From positions 1,256,666-1,320,665 of the forward strand of contig KV440964.1 of assembly GCA_001636495.1 (NCBI GenBank): a stretch of 64,000 bases of DNA, written 5' to 3'. The DNA is from Sutcliffiella horikoshii (lineage in GTDB: Bacteria > Bacillota > Bacilli > Bacillales > Bacillaceae_I). Positions 61,389-64,000 of this stretch are shown here, in pieces (the first letter of the stretch is position 1; each line of letters starts with the position of its first letter). The notes under the pieces are model-generated. The model had not been told where the DNA came from, made no database searches, and worked only from the letters and a program-made list of their open reading frames with translations. The position numbers and the translations under genes are program-made.

Positions 61389-62561
61389 CTATAGCAACGC
61401 CAGTTTCAAACGCTCTAGCCCTTCATTCAAGGTTGATCTCGTGCAGGCGATATTCATACGGATAAAACCATCTGCTTCTTTTCCAAACTTTTTCCCGGAG
61501 TCAAGTGCAAGCTTTCCTTTATGAAGGAGGAGGCGGGTTAATTCTTCATCCTTCAATCCCAGTTTCCTGCAATCAATCCAGAGTAGATAGGTTCCTTCGG
61601 GTTTTACCACGTTCACTTCTGGAATTTCTTTTTGTATGAATGAAACGGCGATATCCATGTTTTCCTCTATATAATCCATTACTTCTTTCAACCATTGCTC
61701 TCCATGCCGATATGCAGCTTCCATGGCGGTAATGCCAAATATGTTCAACGTGAAGTGCCCCTGTTTTTTCATGAAAAACTCCATCTTTTCACGCAATGTA
61801 TGATTGGAGGTGACCATTATGGCTGCCTGTAGCCCTGCTATGTTAAAGGTTTTGGTTGGAGCAATACATGTGACAGTCTGCCTGGCGATTTCCTCTGAAA
61901 TCGAAGCAAAAGGAGTGTAAGTGTGCCCTTTGAAAATCAGATCGGCATGTATTTCATCCGCGACTACCACTACATTGTGTTTTACACAGATTTCGCCAAG
62001 CTGCCTCAGTTCTTCCCGTGTCCAAACTGTTCCACCAGGATTGTGCGGGTTACACAACAGTAACATCTTCACCGTTCCATCAAGCAGCTGAGCTTCAAAG
62101 TGTTCCAGGTCCATATGGTAGCGGCCATGTTTATAATTCATGGGGCTTGTGAGAATCGTGCGTTCATTATGACTGATCATGTCATAAAAAGGATAATAGA
62201 CAGGGGAGAAAACGATTACCTTATCCATAGGATTGGAAAAGGCTTGAATGGTTGCGCTGAGTGCAGGCACCACCCCAGAAATATAGGTGAACCATTCGTT
62301 GTTTAAGTTCCATCCGTGACGGTTCAGAAACCAACTTTTTACTGCTTCATCGACAGAAGGTGAGATGGACGTATAGCCGAAGATCCCATGGTTGGCCTTT
62401 TCTATTATCGCCTTGGTCACTTCGATAGGAGCCCGAAAGTCCATGTCCGCCACCCACATTGGTAAAACGTCCCCTCTCCCAAACACACGGACTGTTTCAT
62501 CCCATTTGACACTTGAAGTGCTTTTTCTGTTAATATGTTCATCAAAATTATAGGTTTTCAT
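61389..62561 (-). CDS. patB: PatB/MalY-type cystathionine beta-lyase
   Basis: A 390-residue PLP fold-type I enzyme of the MalY/PatB group that cleaves C-S bonds. NFDEHINRKSTSSVKWD opens the protein, as typical; LPMWVADMDFRAP, CNPHNPGG, VVADEIHADLIF and the PLP lysine in APTKTFNIAGLQ are intact, and the final RMNIACTRS binds the carboxylate. Start ATG 62561 after GGAGGAG; the longer frame is not supported. In B. subtilis patB lies beside kinB-kapB. Confidence 0.93.
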   Translation of the reverse strand: MKTYNFDEHINRKSTSSVKWDETVRVFGRGDVLPMWVADMDFRAPIEVTKAIIEKANHGIFGYTSISPSVDEAVKSWFLNRHGWNLNNEWFTYISGVVPALSATIQAFSNPMDKVIVFSPVYYPFYDMISHNERTILTSPMNYKHGRYHMDLEHFEAQLLDGTVKMLLLCNPHNPGGTVWTREELRQLGEICVKHNVVVVADEIHADLIFKGHTYTPFASISEEIARQTVTCIAPTKTFNIAGLQAAIMVTSNHTLREKMEFFMKKQGHFTLNIFGITAMEAAYRHGEQWLKEVMDYIEENMDIAVSFIQKEIPEVNVVKPEGTYLLWIDCRKLGLKDEELTRLLLHKGKLALDSGKKFGKEADGFIRMNIACTRSTLNEGLERLKLALL

Positions 62562-62665
62562 ATGTAATCTACTCCTCCACAAAGTATTCCTAATCAACAC
62601 TAAACAATTCAAATGAAACAAGGTATAATATGCAGTAATAGTTTCGAAAGCAAGGTGATTTTTCC

Positions 62666-62929
62666 ATGATAAAAGCAAGCGTAAATGTCAGGTTGATGGA
62701 GAACCTATTGCAATGGGATCCGCTAGGATATGGTGTTGATGCATATGATACGGAATGTGTCGATGTGGTGCAAGCGGTACATGAACTTGATGATATAAAT
62801 AAGTTGGCGAAAAAGATTCAGGATATCTACGAGTTTTCCTTTGAAGAGTTTATTCCTCTTTCCAAATGTAAAGAAAAAGCGATGGAGCTTATGGTCATAA
62901 AAAATGAAGAGGATTCTTGTTCTATATAA
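62666..62929 (+). CDS. yugE: YugE family (DUF1871) protein
   Basis: An 87-residue helical cytosolic protein: LMENLLQWDPLGYGVDAYDTE and YEFSFEEFIPLSKCKEKAMEL match YugE. Function unknown. AAGGTGA precedes the ATG. It is divergent from patB and convergent with yugF. Confidence 0.85.
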   Translation: MIKASVNVRLMENLLQWDPLGYGVDAYDTECVDVVQAVHELDDINKLAKKIQDIYEFSFEEFIPLSKCKEKAMELMVIKNEEDSCSI

Positions 62930-62984
62930 TAAGCTTCCTTGACAGGAATGTCATGAAAGAAAGCTCAACTGAAAGCTTTAACTG

Positions 62985-63020
62985 AAAAAGAGAAAAGCCG
63001 ACGGGAGCTTTTCTCTTTTT
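62985..63020. terminator. Bidirectional terminator between yugE and yugF
   Basis: AAAAAGAGAAAAGC pairs perfectly with GCTTTTCTCTTTTT around eight bases. Confidence 0.9.
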
Positions 63021-63859
63021 CATGGAGATGTTTGCAGAAAGTCGAGAATGTTGTCATGCACATGCTGTGGCTTTTCCTCCGGTAAAAGGTGTCCGGTCTG
63101 CTTGTAGGTAATCAACTTTGAATTCTGTAAGTCTTTATGAAGGCGCCGTCCGATTTCAACAGGCACAACCTTGTCCTCTTCGCCCCAGATCAAAAGGCTA
63201 GGTGTTTCAATCCTTCTTAATATCTCCGCTGCGAGGTCCCCTTCCCGATCTCGGATCATTCTTGTTAACGCAACAAAAATCTGATCATCGTAAAATGGCT
63301 CCGTATATCCTGCAATCATCTCTTCATCAATTAAGGAATGGTCATACACTACATTTAACAAGTTCTGGATAGGTCCTTGTCTGGCCAGCCAATATTTCAA
63401 CCATACATAGAAATAAGGAATCCGGGATGAGTAGATGATTGAACGGTGCATTCTCTTCAAATAGCCTGAACTACACAGCAATACCACTTTTTCTACTAGC
63501 TCCGGTTTTTGGTGGCTTATGTTCAAAGAAATCTGTCCTCCCATGGAATGCCCTATCAGGACAGTGCGTTGAATTCCTAGCTTTTCTAAAAGGGCAATCA
63601 CCACTTTTGCCATATTCTCATAGGAGTACACAAAGTTCCTGGATTTTTCACTTTTCCCAAAAGGGGGCAAATCAATGGCCAATACAGTGTATTCTTTCGT
63701 AAGCAATGGAATTAACCGGCGAAAGCTGAAAGAAGATGAAAGAAATCCGTGAATAAGCACAAGGGTCGGTTTATTGGCAAACGGAGAAGTAGAATCATGA
63801 TGAAATTCATAAAACACGTTGATCCCAGCAATGTTGGCAGTGAACTGATTGGTTTTCAT
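63020..63859 (-). CDS. yugF: Alpha/beta hydrolase YugF
   Basis: A 279-residue alpha/beta hydrolase. HGFLSS forms the oxyanion region, the nucleophile Ser lies in GHSMGGQ near 107, Asp in WGEEDKVVP and His in TGHLLPEEKP. The cap region (about 135-200) is aromatic-rich. It matches YugF; the substrate is unknown. Start ATG 63859 after GAGGGGG. From 63860 to 64000 only AT-rich sequence with a TATAAT near 63990 is seen. Confidence 0.9.
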   Translation of the reverse strand: MKTNQFTANIAGINVFYEFHHDSTSPFANKPTLVLIHGFLSSSFSFRRLIPLLTKEYTVLAIDLPPFGKSEKSRNFVYSYENMAKVVIALLEKLGIQRTVLIGHSMGGQISLNISHQKPELVEKVVLLCSSGYLKRMHRSIIYSSRIPYFYVWLKYWLARQGPIQNLLNVVYDHSLIDEEMIAGYTEPFYDDQIFVALTRMIRDREGDLAAEILRRIETPSLLIWGEEDKVVPVEIGRRLHKDLQNSKLITYKQTGHLLPEEKPQHVHDNILDFLQTSP

Positions 63860-64000
63860 CGATGATCTTAGCCCCCTCAATTAATTAGTTATAGGTATTT
63901 TATCCTCTCCCGGTCATTTCAAACCTGTGTATTTTTTATAATGTGTTCTGTAAAATAATCGTAATACAATTTAGAAGAATTTTTGCTATAATGAGTCAAT

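Noticed and set aside
1-64000. tRNA, rRNA or insertion sequence
   Set aside because: No cloverleaf-like sequence, rRNA core sequence or transposase-like protein was noticed on either strand.

Overview
The window is a stretch of chromosome from a low-GC, spore-forming Bacillaceae (Bacillus or a close genus such as Sutcliffiella; I cannot fix the genus). The evidence is strong AAGGAGG-type ribosome sites, frequent GTG/TTG starts, SigA-type promoters, intrinsic terminators after most units, sporulation genes (lytH, a YhcN/YlaJ lipoprotein, yutH, kapB, kapD) and long gene-order agreement with Bacillus subtilis. No rRNA, tRNA, CRISPR array, prophage or insertion sequence was seen.

Layout. 1-2.1 kb: NSS-family sodium symporter with its 34-residue MetS-type small subunit. 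2.1-34 kb: the conserved yun/yut/yum/yui block, containing lytH, lipA, yutC-yutH, a 2-hydroxyacid dehydrogenase, hom-thrC-thrB, Fe-S and redox genes (yutI, yuzD, yutJ, yuzB, yutM, yumC, yumB), a nucleoside transporter, dapF, yuiA-yuiF, pepA and bioY. Two regulatory sites stand out here: tandem Rex-type palindromes in the yumB leader and two BirA-type operators at bioY. 33.5-35.8 kb: two tandem FtsW/RodA paralogues.

36-41.4 kb: a tightly overlapping minus-strand operon, ABC ATPase / very large ABC-2 permease / ECF sigma factor / six-helix membrane protein (candidate anti-sigma factor) / second ABC ATPase. It is the best candidate for a little-described system, probably a sigma-controlled envelope or peptide-export module. 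41.7-52.1 kb: a beta-glucan (laminarin-type) utilisation locus with a LacI regulator, sugar-binding lipoprotein, two permeases, GH1, GH30 and a secreted 980-residue GH16 enzyme with four C-terminal carbohydrate-binding-like modules. It carries three near-identical operators and no transporter ATPase. 52.4-64 kb: a spore-type hypothetical, SDR, DedA and SIMPL proteins, ArsR regulator, YuxO-like thioesterase, YuxJ exporter, KapD, KapB, a cyclophilin lipoprotein, a SodC-like lipoprotein lacking one copper ligand, a histidine phosphatase, PatB, YugE and YugF.

Intergenic DNA is rich in repeats: a 52-bp hairpin tandem array before dapF, a palindromic GGGTCAGACCC family at two loci (one running into the hom start), three GC-rich elements with locus-specific matched ends plus a remnant beside kapB, a 21-bp array ending at the GH30 ribosome site, and a 24-bp duplication before the LacI gene. 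Starts were moved from the longest open frame wherever a good ribosome site supported an internal start.
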